NCBI GenBank assembly: GCA_039707465.1
Contig: CM077643.1
Span: forward strand, 377,263,919-377,327,918
Direction of reading: 5' to 3'
DNA from: Rhabdophis nuchalis
Lineage: Eukaryota > Chordata > Lepidosauria > Squamata > Natricidae
Length of the DNA: 64,000 nucleotides
Under the pieces are notes generated by a model. It searched no databases. It was not told the origin of the DNA and saw only the letters and a list, made by a program, of their open reading frames with translations. Both the position numbers and the translations under genes were made by a program. Shown here piece by piece: positions 10,451 through 21,492 of the stretch (its first letter is position 1; each line of letters starts with the position of its first letter).

Positions 10451-11155
10451 CAGGGGTGGGCTGCTGGGGGTTCACATGGGTTCGAGCGATCCTCTAGCTA
10501 GGATTCTGTCCAGTTCGGTGAACCCCAACTGCCACCCTTGGCTGGCCATACCCAACCTGCTCCACCATGCTCCTCCCACCCCACCCCGCCAGTCACAGGA
10601 GTCTCCACGCGGACTGTTCATTGTGCCAGGTAACTGCAGGCCCCATGTGGAGGCTCAGGGAGGTGGGGGAATGGGCCTACTGGAGGTTCTGGAAGTCAGG
10701 AAACGGGTCTGTTTTCTGCCTCCGGAGGGCCTCTGGAGCCCAGGGGAAGCAATTTTCGCCCTCCTGGAGGATCAAGAAAACCCTCCGAAGCCTGAAGAGC
10801 TGAAAAATGCCTCCCACGGCTGTAGTAATAATACAATAGCAGAGTTGGAAGGGACCTTGGGGGTCATCTAGTTCAACTCCCTGCCTAGGCAGGAAGCCCT
10901 ATACTATTTCAGACAAATGGCTATCCAACATCCTCTTAAAGACTTTCAGTGTTGGGGCTTCTGGAGGCAAGCTGTTCCACTGGTTAATTGTTCTAACTGT
11001 CAGGAAATTTCTCCTCAGTTCTAAGTTGCTTCTCTCCTTGATTAGTTTCCACCTTGATTAGTGCAGGAGACTGGCTAGGCCACACCCACCATGGCCACAC
11101 CCACCCAGCAACAGGACAGTGAACCCATTGTTGCAGTTTTTGAAGCCCACCCCTG
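10451..11155. mobile_element. GGTGGG-type hAT element, TSD GGTCAAAC
   Basis: Starts CAGGGGTGGGCTGCTGG, ends AAGCCCACCCCTG. GGTCAAAC is at 10443-10450 and 11156-11163. The interior is GC-rich (a CTCCGGAGGGCCTCTGGAG patch) with no recognisable gene, and is itself interrupted by a CR1 end. Confidence 0.92.
10826..11053 (-). mobile_element. CR1 LINE 3' end nested in the hAT
   Basis: Complement of a CR1 3' end: ACAATAGCAGAGTTGGAAGG at the tail side and GTCAGGAAATTTCTCCTCAG further in. 5' truncated, flanked on both sides by hAT sequence. Confidence 0.92.
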
Positions 11156-11528
11156 GGTCAAACTATTTTGCAAAGCACCAAAAGGCAAGGCAAGAAACAA
11201 TGGTTGGAAACTAACCAAGGAGCAAAGCCACCTAGAACTAGGGAGAAATTTCCTAACGGTGAGAGCCATTAACCAATGGAATAGTTTGCTGTCAGAAGTT
11301 GTGGGTGCTCCATCACTGAAAACTTTCGAAAAGAGATTGGACAACCTTTTGTCTGAAATGATATAAGATCTCCTGCTTGAGCAAGGGGTTGGGCTACAAG
11401 ACCTCAGGGATCCCTTCTGACTCTATTATTCTGCGTTTTATGTTTCAACAATTTGCATTCTATCAGAAAAGCTACAAGGAAGAGTCCATATGGTTACTAG
11501 GAGCCCAGCCTCTCTTGAGCATCTAATG

Positions 11529-11663
11529 CAGGGGTGTCCAAACTTGGGAACTTTAAGACTTGTGGACTTCAACTCCCAGAATTCCCCAGCCAGCATAGCT
11601 GGCTGGGGAATTCTGGGAATTGAAGTCCACAAGTCTTAAAGTTCCCAAGTTTGGACACCCCTG
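11529..11663. mobile_element. 135-bp palindromic hAT MITE (subfamily 1), TSD ATCTAATG
   Basis: Begins CAGGGGTGTCCAAACTTGGG and ends with its reverse complement. The arms match almost completely around CCAGCATAGCTGG. ATCTAATG is at 11521-11528 and 11664-11671. Confidence 0.95.
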
Positions 11664-11671
11664 ATCTAATG

Positions 11672-12459
11672 TTAAATCAACCCTGCCTGACATCAGCCAG
11701 GAATGTGACTCTTTTGTTTGTAAAAGCTTTTACTAGCATGTGTGCATATATATATATAAATGTGAGAAAGTATGTCTTTTTGGTGACGTATAGTTAGACC
11801 TGTTGAATGAGCTAAGGAGGGAAGACACATCAAGAGAGGAAAGAGAGTCTGTTGGAAAGAATCAGGCTGAAAGACAAAAAGAAAAAAGAAAGAAAGAGAT
11901 CGTATTGTTATGCTGGGAATGTTTATTACCATATTAGCAGTAATTCAAGAGTGGGTGGGATTGGCTTTGGATTTGATGGATGGAGGACAGAGGAAAAAGG
12001 TTGAGGATATTCAGAACTCTGTGTGTGTGTGTATGTATGACACATTCTCTTTTCTCCCCCCCACCCCCCAGTGGAAAATTATCTGCTGATGACCTTCTCC
12101 CCAACTGCCTAGCAAGGGCCAAATGGAACAGCTGCAGCAGAAACACCCCCTCCCAAACTCTGTCACCCTCCCTATAGGGAAGGACATTTTTGTCTATCGT
12201 TCTAGCCAGACTTCTGTACTTTCAACACCCAGGGCCACATGGAACAGCTAAACAGCTGCAGCGTTTCCCACTTCTCGATCACCGCAGCAGATGCGGCCTG
12301 GGCTTCACATGATAAATGTGCAACAGTTGAAGGACTGCAACTGCATCTCCTTTCTGCACCATTGCAGCAAAGGGCTTCATCCACCGACATTTAGCTCCTC
12401 AGGTGGCTTTCAGAGCCCTTTCGGAGCACAACTAAATACCTCACCTCTGCCATCCTTGT
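11672..12459. other. Unplaced sequence with small microsatellites
   Basis: Contains a short TA run (near 11747), a GAAA-rich patch (11875-11898) and a GT run (12021-12032). No gene or transposon recognised. Confidence 0.5.
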
Positions 12460-12467
12460 GTAGGTAC

Positions 12468-12688
12468 CAGCGGTGAAATTCAATTTTTTTTACTACCGGT
12501 TCTGTGGGTGTGGCTTGGTGGGTGTGGTATGGCTTGGTGGGCGTGGCAAGGGAAGGATGCTGCAAAATCTCCATTCCCATCCCACTCTGGGGCCAGCAAG
12601 AGATGGCATTTGCTGGTTCTCCAAACTACTCAAAATTTCCGCTACCGGTTTTCCAGAACCTGTCAGAACCTGCTGGATTTCACCCCTG
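12468..12688 (+). mobile_element. hAT element of the GTGAAATTC group, TSD GTA(G/T)GTAC
   Basis: Starts CAGCGGTGAAATTCAATT, ends GGATTTCACCCCTG. GTAGGTAC (12460-12467) and GTATGTAC (12689-12696) differ at one base. Internal CTACCGGTTCTGTGGGTGTGG motifs are shared with copies at 17.7, 42.2 and 52.3 kb. Confidence 0.88.
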
Positions 12689-12920
12689 GTATGTACCCAG
12701 GTTGGTCGTGGGAACCCTTTGCCTTTCACAGCAAGTGAAAACATCCCGCTGGCAAAGGTATTTGCTTGACAGCATTTCCCAAAGCTATTGTGATGGATGA
12801 AAGTTTATTGCCTCCACATAGGCTTTCATGTCAAACCATGGTTGCTTCACGATCGTGAGCAAAACACGCATTTGTGATCATATCCAGCAAAGAAGGCTGT
12901 AAACATGATACCTTTTAGAT

Positions 12921-13693
12921 CAGTGGTCACCCACTGGTGGTCCGTGGACCACTGGTGGTCCATGAAAATTTTTTGGTGGTCCGCAGAAAAATTATTGACA
13001 TTTTTAAAATATTGCACTAAATTAGGGGTCCTCAAAGTATGGCCCTTGGGTTGGATATGTGCAATGGATGTTTGTGTTGCTGCAGAGAGTATCCCCCTTC
13101 AGGGTCTTTTTGTGTGGGTTGGAGGGGGGAAGAAATTAAGACTTTGGGTCTGCTTCAGACTCCTGGTGTGGGGCTTTGGTTAAAGGCTGGAGGGAAGTGC
13201 CACTGTTGGTGAAGAGCCAGAGGACTTGTTTCAATGGGACTTCCATGGGCTGGAACTGGCTAACCATCTCAGCCCGCTGAGCCTGCAGGCGCTGGTACCC
13301 GGCCTTGCACTCCTGCAGGTCTTCCCTCTGCTTGGAAAGCCTATGCTCGTAGTCCTCAGTGAGGTGCTTCTACTGAGCCTCCTTCTCAGTCAGATCCAAT
13401 TTGAACTGAGCTGTTTTGTCAACTCTTTCTCATGGTGGCTGCTTAGCTCTAACAACTGGTTCCTATTGGGGCCATAAGGAGTCCGGGCAGGAAGGAGGAG
13501 TGGCTGGTAGGGGAGAGCCAAGAAGAAGCTGGCGAAGCGCCCCTCGAAGTGAGTGACATTGAGTTGGCCATTTCCACCCAGTCACATGACCACCTAGCCA
13601 TGCCCACCCATTAGGCAGATCATATTAGTGGTCCACGGGATTTAAAATTATGAATTTAGTGATCCCTGAGGTCCAAAAGGTTGGAGACCCCTG
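12921..13693. mobile_element. hAT element carrying a coiled-coil coding segment (copy 1), TSD TTTTAGAT
   Basis: Starts CAGTGGTCACCCACTGG and ends AGGTTGGAGACCCCTG. TTTTAGAT is present at 12913-12920 and 13694-13701. The outer 100 bases on each side are element sequence rich in GGTGGTCC and GGTCCACGG. The centre is unrelated coding-like DNA shared with the element at 29380-30148. There is no transposase. A second, partial hAT terminus (near 13023) marks where the cargo begins on the left. Confidence 0.9.
13060..13475 (-). pseudogene. Captured host coding segment, coiled-coil type (copy 1, broken)
   Basis: Read on the minus strand, the segment gives, with one frameshift and an in-frame stop, peptides such as NQLLELSSHHEKELTK, then DLTEKEAQ, KHLTEDYEHRLSKQREDL and QAQRAEMVSQFQPM. 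The charged, heptad-like pattern is that of a coiled coil. The matching segment in the 29.5-kb element is broken at different points, so the ancestor of both was probably open. I do not recognise the gene with confidence; a centrosomal coiled-coil protein such as centrobin is one idea to test. It is not a functional gene here. Confidence 0.6.
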
Positions 13694-13701
13694 TTTTAGA
13701 T

Positions 13702-13775
13702 CATTATTTCTCAACCTTGGCCACTTGAACATATGTGGACTTCAACTCCTAGAGTTTCTCACCTAGCCAAGCAAC
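13702..13775. mobile_element. Half of a palindromic MITE
   Basis: TTTCTCAACCTTGGCCACTT and GTGGACTTCAACTCCTAGAG match one arm of the 135-bp MITE family. The second arm is absent. Confidence 0.6.
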
Positions 13776-14437
13776 ATTAATTTTAAAGTTTTTATTAGCT
13801 GAGATACTATCAAATTTCCTCGCTATGCTGTCAACCATTGGGATATTATAGCATTGCTAAAGCCTCGTGGGAAAGTTTGTAAAGTTTCAAACTTATTGCA
13901 TGAAGTCTCCCAAGTTTTCAGGATAAGAATGCTAAAATCCCACGAGATGTTGGGCAATTTGGACAAGAGCATGCAATGACCTTAGGGCCCCAAAAGAATG
14001 CCAGTTCCTAGAGTATATATAAAAGGCAGGGATGAATACTATTTGCCAAATTCCTTTGCTGCATTTTTTTTTTTAAAAAAAGATAAGCAACTGCAGGCGA
14101 AGATCTTTTATATAAATCAGCAAGTGGATTGTGAATGCTGATGGAGTCAGTCCGTCTGATCACCATTCCAGCTTCTGAGTATATAATTAGCAGACAGCTC
14201 TGACTTCCCCAACATCGTGGGTGGCAAAGGATATATTTTCCACTCCAGCAACTGTATTTTTGAATACTGTATAATCATGGGATTTTATGATGATCCTGTG
14301 ACACCCTAGCATTAAATGAAGGTAAGGATGACAAGGGATGGCCATATTTAAAAAACATTGGAGCGAAGAACGTCGTAAGATTTCTCCAAGAAAGAAGGGG
14401 TGGGATAGAAGAAGGAAGACCAGTAGGAGTTTGCAAA

Positions 14438-14439
<2 letters not shown>
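13776..14439. other. No recognised feature
   Basis: Unique-looking AT-rich DNA up to the TAA microsatellite. Confidence 0.5.

Positions 14440-14527
<88 letters not shown>
14440..14527 (+). repeat. (TAA)n tail microsatellite of LINE copy B
   Basis: About 29 TAA units (ATT on the LINE strand) directly joined to the LINE 3' end. Confidence 0.97.
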
Positions 14528-14978
14528 TTTATTTATAACCCGCTCTCTCTCCCCGAAGGGACTCGAGGCGGGGCACAGGGAATTAAAAACAGTTAGAAAA
14601 AATACAAAATTTAAAACAATAAACATACATAAATACTAACTAAAAGGCATATTAAACAGAAAACCCTGCGCTAAAATTCCCAAATATTTACTAAAAATCC
14701 CTAAACAATCAGAAGAGACTAACCTAGGCCGGCCAAGCGAAAAAGATGTGTTTTTAATTTCAGACGGAAGGAGCGGAGGTCCGTAGTTGTTCTAATGTCG
14801 GGGGGGAGGTCATTCCAGAGGGCTGGACCCGCCACAGAGAAGGCCCTTCCCCTGGGCGTCGCCCGCTGACAAAGTCTAGTGGACGGCACCCGGAGAAGTC
14901 CCTCTCTGTGGGAGCGAATCGGCCGTGAGGATGTATGGGGCAGGATCCGATCCCGCAGGTTGCTAGGTCCCGAGCCAA
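14528..14978 (-). pseudogene. L2/L3-like LINE 3' fragment (copy B)
   Basis: Minus-strand reading gives MARDLATCGIGSCPIHPHGRF in one frame; the frame matching copies A and E carries the RSHREGLLRVPSTRLCQRATP and LWNDLPPDIR stretch. The 5' truncation falls at the GGCTCGGGACCTAG motif. The catalytic domain is missing. Confidence 0.88.
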
Positions 14979-15453
14979 TTCACAAACCTACTTGTGAATT
15001 CAATTGCAAAGGATACCTAATTGGCCATTAGTTCACTATTTGAAACTGAAGGAGAATGCCAATGCCAATGCCATGCCATGCCATGTCAATTATTCCCCTG
15101 TTTACAGAGGGTTCATGAAGCAAATCATGGAGGTGGGCTTTCTCTCATTTTTCTCATGCATACTGCTTCTGAACCATCATCATAGCCAATAGCCCTTCTT
15201 ATACTCTTCTCTGCCAATATTGGCAGCTGCTACCATATCTAGTGGGAATGCATTCCGTTGCAGTGTTTTTCTCTAGCAAAAATTTCTAATTTTTCTTCTC
15301 AGCCCTGGCAGGGAGCTGCTCAAATGAGGCCTTGTTATTACAGTGTGATGACAAATAGGTCCTGGGTAGTGCACCCAAGTCAGGAATTGGTCATGCTTGT
15401 ATCCAGTAACATAATGGAAAGAGGGAAAGTCCATTGGTCTGCAAGCAATATCT
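14979..15453. other. No recognised feature
   Basis: Has a small ATGCC-repeat patch (15055-15085); otherwise unplaced. Confidence 0.5.
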
Positions 15454-15694
15454 TACAATACAATACAATAGCAGAGTTGGAAGGGACCTTGTAGGTCTTC
15501 TAGTCCAACCCCCTGCGTGGGCAGAAGCCTTATACCATTTCAGACAAATGGCTATCTAACATCTTCTTAAAGACTTCCAGGGTTGGGGCATTCACAACTT
15601 CTGGAGGCAAGCTGTTCCAGAGGTTAATTGTTCTAACTGTCAGGAAATTTCTCCTTAGTTCTAAGTTGCTTCTCTCCTTGATTAGTTTCCACCA
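15454..15694 (-). mobile_element. CR1 LINE 3' end
   Basis: Complement of the CR1 tail (ACAATACAATAGCAGAGTTG) through to the start of the AACTAATCAAGGAGAGAAGC region, 5' truncated there. It directly abuts a SINE. Confidence 0.93.
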
Positions 15695-15698
15695 TATC

Positions 15699-15901
15699 AG
15701 TAGCACTTAGACTTATATACCACTCCATGGTGCTTTACAGTACCCTCTGAGCAATTTACAGAGTCAGCATATTCTCCCTAACAATCTGGGGCCTCATTTT
15801 ACTGACCTCAGAAGGATGGAAGGCTGATTTTACTTTGAGCCGGTCAGGATCGAACTGCTGGCAATTGGCAGAGTTAGTCTGCAATACTACATTCTCACCA
15901 T
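15699..15901 (-). mobile_element. tRNA-related SINE (GCGCAGTGGTTAGAG type, 'SINE2')
   Basis: Complement of the SINE seen intact at 22013-22263: the AAGTGCTATTGCTA tail is on the left, then AAATTGCTCAGAGGG, and the tRNA-like head is on the right. Confidence 0.85.
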
Positions 15902-16525
15902 TGCAAGGCCTTCTTCCTTTTATGTGGGAGGTGGGGTGTCTTACTTCCAAGTAATCATGCCTAAGACTGCACTCATTTTATTTGTTTGTATTGAGGAGTT
16001 AAAATGGGGCAACAACATAAAAATCTTAGATATTGTACGTTATGCTGGGAAGGAGCAACTGGCTCAAAACATAATCACCAGTGGACTTCATAACTGACAG
16101 AAGGATTATACAGTACTTGGAAATTCCCAGGCCCAGATGAGCATTCCTAAATTATACCACACTAACTGCCCTTCCCCTTTCCCAAAAGAAAATAACAAAG
16201 CTACAGTCAATTTAGGCTATTTGGTGTGTGGAAAGAATTATTGCTCCTGCTTATGATCAAACGTGCCACCTCCTTACCTCTCCATTCAAGTCTAAATGGC
16301 AAGTGGAGTCTTGTGGGGCTTTGATGCTTGATGGATAAAGCCAATTAAATGTTTATTAAATGGAGTGACTGACTGTCTGCATTTTAGCAAGGTGTTGGCT
16401 CTCCTGATGAATCTTTCATGGGATCAGTGGAGTAGGAAGTGACATTTTGCCAATGGGAAATGAAGGGAGCAGAAGGCGAGCAACCGAAGAATACTAGACA
16501 TGGTCCTTTTTTGTAAAAGTCATGG
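15902..16525. other. No recognised feature
   Basis: Unplaced sequence, no motif-bearing frame. Confidence 0.5.
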
Positions 16526-16533
16526 ATCTAGAG

Positions 16534-16668
16534 CAGGGATGTCCAAACTTGGGAACTTTAAGACTTGTGGACTTCAACTCCCAGAATTCCCCAGCCAGCA
16601 TAGCTGGCTGGGGAATTCTGGGAGTTGAAGTCCACAAGTTTTAAAGTTCCCAAGTTTGGACATCCCTG
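16534..16668. mobile_element. 135-bp palindromic hAT MITE (subfamily 1), TSD ATCTAGAG
   Basis: Termini CAGGGATGTCCAAACTTGGG and its complement. ATCTAGAG is at 16526-16533 and 16669-16676. The arms are near identical. Confidence 0.95.
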
Positions 16669-16695
16669 ATCTAGAGCTTATCCCTTATCTCTGAG

Positions 16696-16743
16696 TCAGC
16701 GCTCTCTTTCTCTCTCTCTCTCTCTCCCTCCCTCCCTTCATCC

Positions 16744-16775
<32 letters not shown>

Positions 16776-16790
16776 TACACACAAACACAT
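16696..16790 (+). repeat. (CT)n-(CCCT)n-(AC)n compound microsatellite
   Basis: CT units, a short CCCT patch, CT again, then AC units. Confidence 0.93.
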
Positions 16791-17675
16791 ACAACTACTA
16801 TGTTTGCTTTGCCTTAGTTTTCTGTGTCTTCTGAGATTCAGAAGGTGTGAAGCTTTCTTAAGATCTGAGCTGGGCAACCTTTTTCAAATGTAAGACTGCA
16901 TATTGTACTTTTCTCCCTGGATTTGAATAACGTGGAACAATGCTTATTTAAGACCGAGTGTCTACCTTCTCACACCATATGAAATTTAATATTTTTAAGG
17001 TTTTGTTTTTCCATCCGTAGGTCTCAGAATAGTGTGGAAATTAAGTCTGATTCATTAATGTTTAATGTTTTCCTGTAAACCTAGAAATGAATTAATTCAA
17101 TAAGGTGATTAAGTGCATTATGCACACCCAGCAATGACTTGCTGGAATCAAGTCAAAAATGAATGGGAGGGAGGGAGGGATTTGCATAAGAAAATACACC
17201 AGCATTTACAAGTTATCTTTCTTAAATGTTAATACTTTTAAACATCAAGATTATTTTGCTGTTTCTTGTGTTTCTCTTGGGGCTTTGTAGGCTGGAACCC
17301 CCATAAGATCTTCCAAAGATCTTGTACAGCCCCAAGAGTTCCAATCCTTGCTATCAACAATTACAAGCAGGATTTATCACCACAAACAGCAAGACATGGT
17401 CCATCTGTAGCCAAGAGAGAATCCCCTGGATGGAAAGAGCTGCACTCATAATGGGTTGTTGGCTATGTAGTTCTAAAGTTTACTCCACTCTCCAGCCCTT
17501 GTTTCTATTTCAACCATTGGTTGCCCTTATTAAAGTGGCTGCACAGTATTCTTGTCTAAAGATTTCCTTTTCACCTTTAAATGCGCTCCTGAAGCAAGAC
17601 AAAAGGAAGCTAAAGTTTCTCCAGGTCAAATTTCTGACTTCCTCCCCAAACTTCCCTTCGTTTGCTCCTTTATCT
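16791..17675. other. No recognised feature
   Basis: A 161-codon frame starting at 17322 has no recognisable domain and its end lies in hAT sequence, so it is probably chance. Confidence 0.5.
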
Positions 17676-17944
17676 CAGAGGTGGCATTCAGCAGGTTCTG
17701 ACCAGTTCTGGAGAAGCAGTAGCGGAAATTTTGAGTATTTCGGAGAACCGGTAAATACCACCTCTGACTGGTCCTGTTCCCATCTATGCCTCCCAAGTCC
17801 CAGCTGATCATGAAGAAATGTGGATTTTGCAGTAACCTTCCCCTGGAGTGAGGAGGGAATGGAGATTTTACAGTATCCTTCCCCTGCCACACCCACCAAG
17901 CCACGCCCCCAAACTGGTAGTAAAAAAAATGAACCCCACCACTG
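17676..17944 (-). mobile_element. hAT element of the GTGAAATTC group, partly decayed TSD
   Basis: Starts CAGAGGTGGCATTCAGC, ends GAACCCCACCACTG. CTTTATCT (17668-17675) and ATTTATCT (17945-17952) match in 7 of 8. It contains two GGATTTTGCAGTA and ATCCTTCCCCTG units, the motif that expanded into a minisatellite at 42.2 kb. Confidence 0.85.
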
Positions 17945-17952
17945 ATTTATCT

Positions 17953-18335
17953 GTTAGCTGGAATAAATTCGTTTCCAGGTGCATTTTGCAATTTGATTGG
18001 CGATGAGCCAATATTTAAATCCTGATTAACTCATTTCGTTAACTGTCTATTGCAGTTCGGAATGAGGCTCCCTGTCTTCCACATAACATTCAGTTCTGCA
18101 ATTCCAAACTGGCTGCACTCAATTGTTCTGTTTTTCAGGCATTGGTGGCAAGGATGGATCCTCTCCCTTCCTGGTTTATTAAACAGCTGACACTTCATGG
18201 GTTCATAGCCAAGCCATATTCGATCCTTAGGAAGCTTTATGATCATAGCTTTCATGCTTAGCCATCAGGCTATTCTTGTCTCAAAAGATTCTGAAAAGTA
18301 TTAGAGAGTACATTTTTAACCTATCAACGGTCTAA
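17953..18335. other. No recognised feature
   Basis: Unplaced sequence. Confidence 0.45.
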
Positions 18336-18424
18336 TGTAGTGCTTCTTAATCATGACAACTTTAAAGATGTGTGAAATTCAACTCCCACAATTCCCCAGC
18401 CAGCTTTGCTGGGGAATTCAGAGG
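18336..18424. mobile_element. Partial palindromic MITE
   Basis: ACAACTTTAAAGATGTGTG and CAACTCCCACAATTCCCCAG are one arm plus the start of the second. No TSD. Confidence 0.6.
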
Positions 18425-19415
18425 GCCCTTGCTGTACTTCTGATTCTATAATTTAGCACAAGCTTTTTCTTGGGATTCAAAAAAAATGCCCTTGGGGTTT
18501 TATTCTGCATGCTTGATTTCACTTAAAGTTTTTACTATATAGCATGCTTTTCTGTTTTTGAACGAAGTCATCAAAGCACCGTATATTATGTATGGCCCTT
18601 TGCTATATTCTGTAGATTTTTAGATGCGTGTTTGCCCACAAAATTGCAGGCTAGCAGTTGCTAAGCTCTTGTTTAAGTGCCCAGTCATATTTTTATTTGA
18701 TTAATTATCTGCACATGAGAGAGAAAATATTTGCCAATTGACCTCCCTGGAGGGATATGATGATTAATGTTTGCTAAATACACTGTCTGAAAGGAAATGT
18801 GCTCAGGAACTGATGGGCTTACTAATTCTGTATAGCAAGGATGGCATTTCAAAAATGGTTGAATGAAAGGCCCTCTCTGACTTCAGAAGGAACAGCACAA
18901 AACCTGAATGAAGAAGGGCGCACAGCTAGGGAGTGTCTTCCTGACATTTTAATTGAAGGGGAAAACATCTCAGAAGATAGTGAAGAAAGTTAGCACCCAC
19001 CCATCGTAGAAGAATGAAATATTCTAGGAAATATTGAAAAGGCAGAATATTGTATTTCCCTGGATGAGAAAAGGAGAAACATGCTCTTGGAGAGCAGCCC
19101 ACCTTTGTTGATAGCCCCAGAAAGACTGGGCCATCCTATCTACAAGACGAAAGGCCTTCAGCTCCAGGGTGATAGGATTAGCACTCACTCAAGATCCAAA
19201 CTAGAACAAAGTAATTAGGCCATAAGAGGCATTGTCCAACACCCTTTCAGAACACAAGCCTCTTCATTACATCATCACCAAGCAAGATTCAACCAAGCCT
19301 GGGACACAGACAGCCTACCAGGTTAGCAGTGACCCCCACATGGCTCCCTGGATGTCTGACAGCCAATAGAATACCTGCCCTTACCACAGGAACAGGAAGC
19401 TCAAGCCCAAGAGAG
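18425..19415. other. Unplaced sequence leading to a TATA-like motif
   Basis: No gene recognised. The last part (about 18880-19415) joins the segment right of the next hAT to give a continuous block with promoter-like features; see the regulatory entry. Confidence 0.4.
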
Positions 19416-19423
19416 GTATAAAT

Positions 19424-21492
19424 CAGAGGTGGGTTACTACTGTTTCGCAGCAGTTCAGGCGAACCGGTAGTGGAAATTGTGACTGGGTTGCCAAACCAGT
19501 AGGGATGGTAGGCTCACCATGCTCCCGAACCGGTTCCACGGTTGCCACGGCATGTTTTTGATATTTTTAATGCTCTTTTATTTCAATTTATATACCGCCC
19601 TTTTCACCAAAAGGGACTCAGGGCGGTGCACAGAAAGATAAAACCCCACAATATACAAAATTTAAAAAACAATTAAATAATATGACTGTGCTAAAATTGA
19701 ATAAATAGTTAAAACCATAAATACCTAATTAAAATAATCCCTAACCTATGTCAGGCCGGCAAGACGAAAGAAATGAGCTTTTACCATCCGACGGAAGAGT
19801 CGTAGGTCCGTGATGGTACGGATATCGGGGGGGAGGTCGTTCCAGAGTGTCGGACCCACCACAGAGAAGGTTCTTCCCCTGGGGGTTGCCAGTCGGCATT
19901 GACCGGCTGACGGCACCCTGAGAAGGCCAACTCTGTGAGAGCAGACAGGTCGAAGGGAGGAATGTGGTAGGAGGCGGTCTCTCAAGTAACCAGGACCTGA
20001 GCCATGGAGCGCTTTGAAGATGGTAACTACGACCTTGAAGCGCACCAGGAAGACCACAGGCAGCCAGTGCAGCTCGCACAGGAGAGGTGTTACGTGGGAG
20101 TAACGAGAGACTCCCAGAATCCCCCGCGCGGCTGCATTCTGCACTAGCTGGAGCCTCCGGGTGCACCTCAAGGGGAGCCCCATGTAGAGGGCGTTGCAGT
20201 AGTCTAGGCAGGAAATAATGAGGGCTTGAGGGACCGTGCGTAGGGCATCTCGATCTAGAAAGGGGCGCAATTGGTGTATCAGGTAAACCTGATAGAAGGC
20301 CCCCCTGGCCACGGCCATCACATGATCGTCTAAGGACAGCCGTGAGTCCAGGAGGACGCCCAAGTTGCGGGCCCTTCCACAGGAGCCAGTGACTCGCCCC
20401 CAATAGCCAACAATGGAGTTAGTTGGCTATATCGAGATGCCGGAAACCACAGCCACTCGGTCTTGGACGGGTTGAGTTTGAGTTTGTTCCTCCCCATCCA
20501 GAGCCGCACGGCCTCCAGACACCGAGACAGCACTTCCACAGCATCGTTGGGGTTGCCAGGGGTAGAAATGTACAGCTGCGTGTCGTCAGCATACTGATGG
20601 TCTCTACCCCAAAGCCATGGATGATCTCACCCAACGGCTTCATATAGATGTTAAACAGGAGGGGTGAGAGAACCGAGCCCTGAGGTACCCCACATAAAAG
20701 GGGCCTCGAGGTCGATCTCTGCCCTCCTGTCAATACACACTGCGACCGGCCAGAGAGGTAGGAAGAGAATCACTGCAATACAGCGCCTCTCAATCCCAAC
20801 CCCTCCAGCCGGTGCAGGAGGATACCATGGTCGATGGTATCGAAAGCCGCTGAGAGGTCTAATAGGGCCAGGACAGAGGAACAACCTCTGTCTCGGGCCC
20901 TCCAGAGATCATCGACCAACGCGACCAATGCCGTCTCCGTGCTGTGCCCGGGACGGAAGCCGGACTGGCGCAAGTCTAGATAGACAGTTTCCTCCAGGTG
21001 TCGGGAGAACTGTTGAGCTACCACACTCTCTATAACCTTAGCCAGAAAGATAAGGTTGGAGACTGGACGGTAGTTGGTCAATAATGCTGGGTCCAGGGAG
21101 GGCTTCTTGAGGAGGGGTCTCACCACCGCCTCTTTCAAGGTGGCTGGAAGAGACCCCTCACTCAGAGATGTATTCACTATCTCCTGGAGCCAGCCTCGTG
21201 TAACCTCCCGGGAGGCCAGTACTAGCCAGGAGGGACACGGGTCCAATGAACATGTGGTAGCATTCAGTCGTCCCAACAACCTGTCCATGTCATCAGGAGT
21301 CACAAAGTCAAAGTCTTCCCATAAAACGGTCTCAAGACCTGCCCCCGATTGCCCGCCCGGATCTACCTCATTGGAGATCATCTCGCTCCGGATCTGAGCG
21401 ACTTTGTCCAGCAGATTCACAAACTTATTTGCAGGCAACTGTACACACGTGTGCACTGAACTGATAGTAACGCCGGCAGAAAGCCACTCCTG
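19424..21492. mobile_element. GGTGGG-type hAT element, TSD GTATAAAT, holding a LINE
   Basis: Starts CAGAGGTGGGTTACTAC and ends AAAGCCACTCCTG. GTATAAAT is at 19416-19423 and 21493-21500. The first 140 and last 50 bases are hAT; the middle is the LINE at 19575-21440. Non-autonomous. Confidence 0.85.
19575..21440 (-). pseudogene. L2/L3-like LINE, longest copy in the window, frameshifted
   Basis: Non-LTR retrotransposon that would encode a reverse transcriptase for target-primed integration. Minus-strand pieces in order: residues reading PSLDPALLTNYRPVSNL, QSGFRPGHSTETALVALVDDL and LLDLSAAFDTIDHGILL (about 21240-20770); then GVPQGSVLSPLLFNIYMKPL in another frame (near 20690-20630); then the catalytic QYADDTQLYIS box (about 20600-20565); then KLNPSKTEWLWFPASR; then an open 205-codon frame (20363-19746) reading LLDSRLSLDDHVMAVARGAFY, LDYCNALYMGLPL, LHWLPVVFLVRFK and LWNDLPPDIR. 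At least two frame changes break it. The endonuclease is absent (5' truncated). The open frame starting at 21516 has its first residues in hAT DNA. Confidence 0.93.

Larger units (their letters stand above)
10302..11436 (+). pseudogene. CR1 LINE fragment interrupted by a hAT
   Basis: The left part (10302-10450) encodes ERVQKRATKMIRGMEAKMYEEKLQELG-like sequence. The right part (11156-11364) encodes VKLFCKAPKGKARNNGWKL and RNFLTVRAINQWNSLLSEVV and ends LSEMI. The sequence is continuous once the hAT at 10451-11155 and one copy of GGTCAAAC are removed. The 3' UTR runs to about 11436. Confidence 0.88.

Noticed and set aside
16791..17807. 161-codon frame at 17322-17807 as a gene
   Set aside because: No domain, no homologous motif, and its C-terminal third lies in a hAT element.
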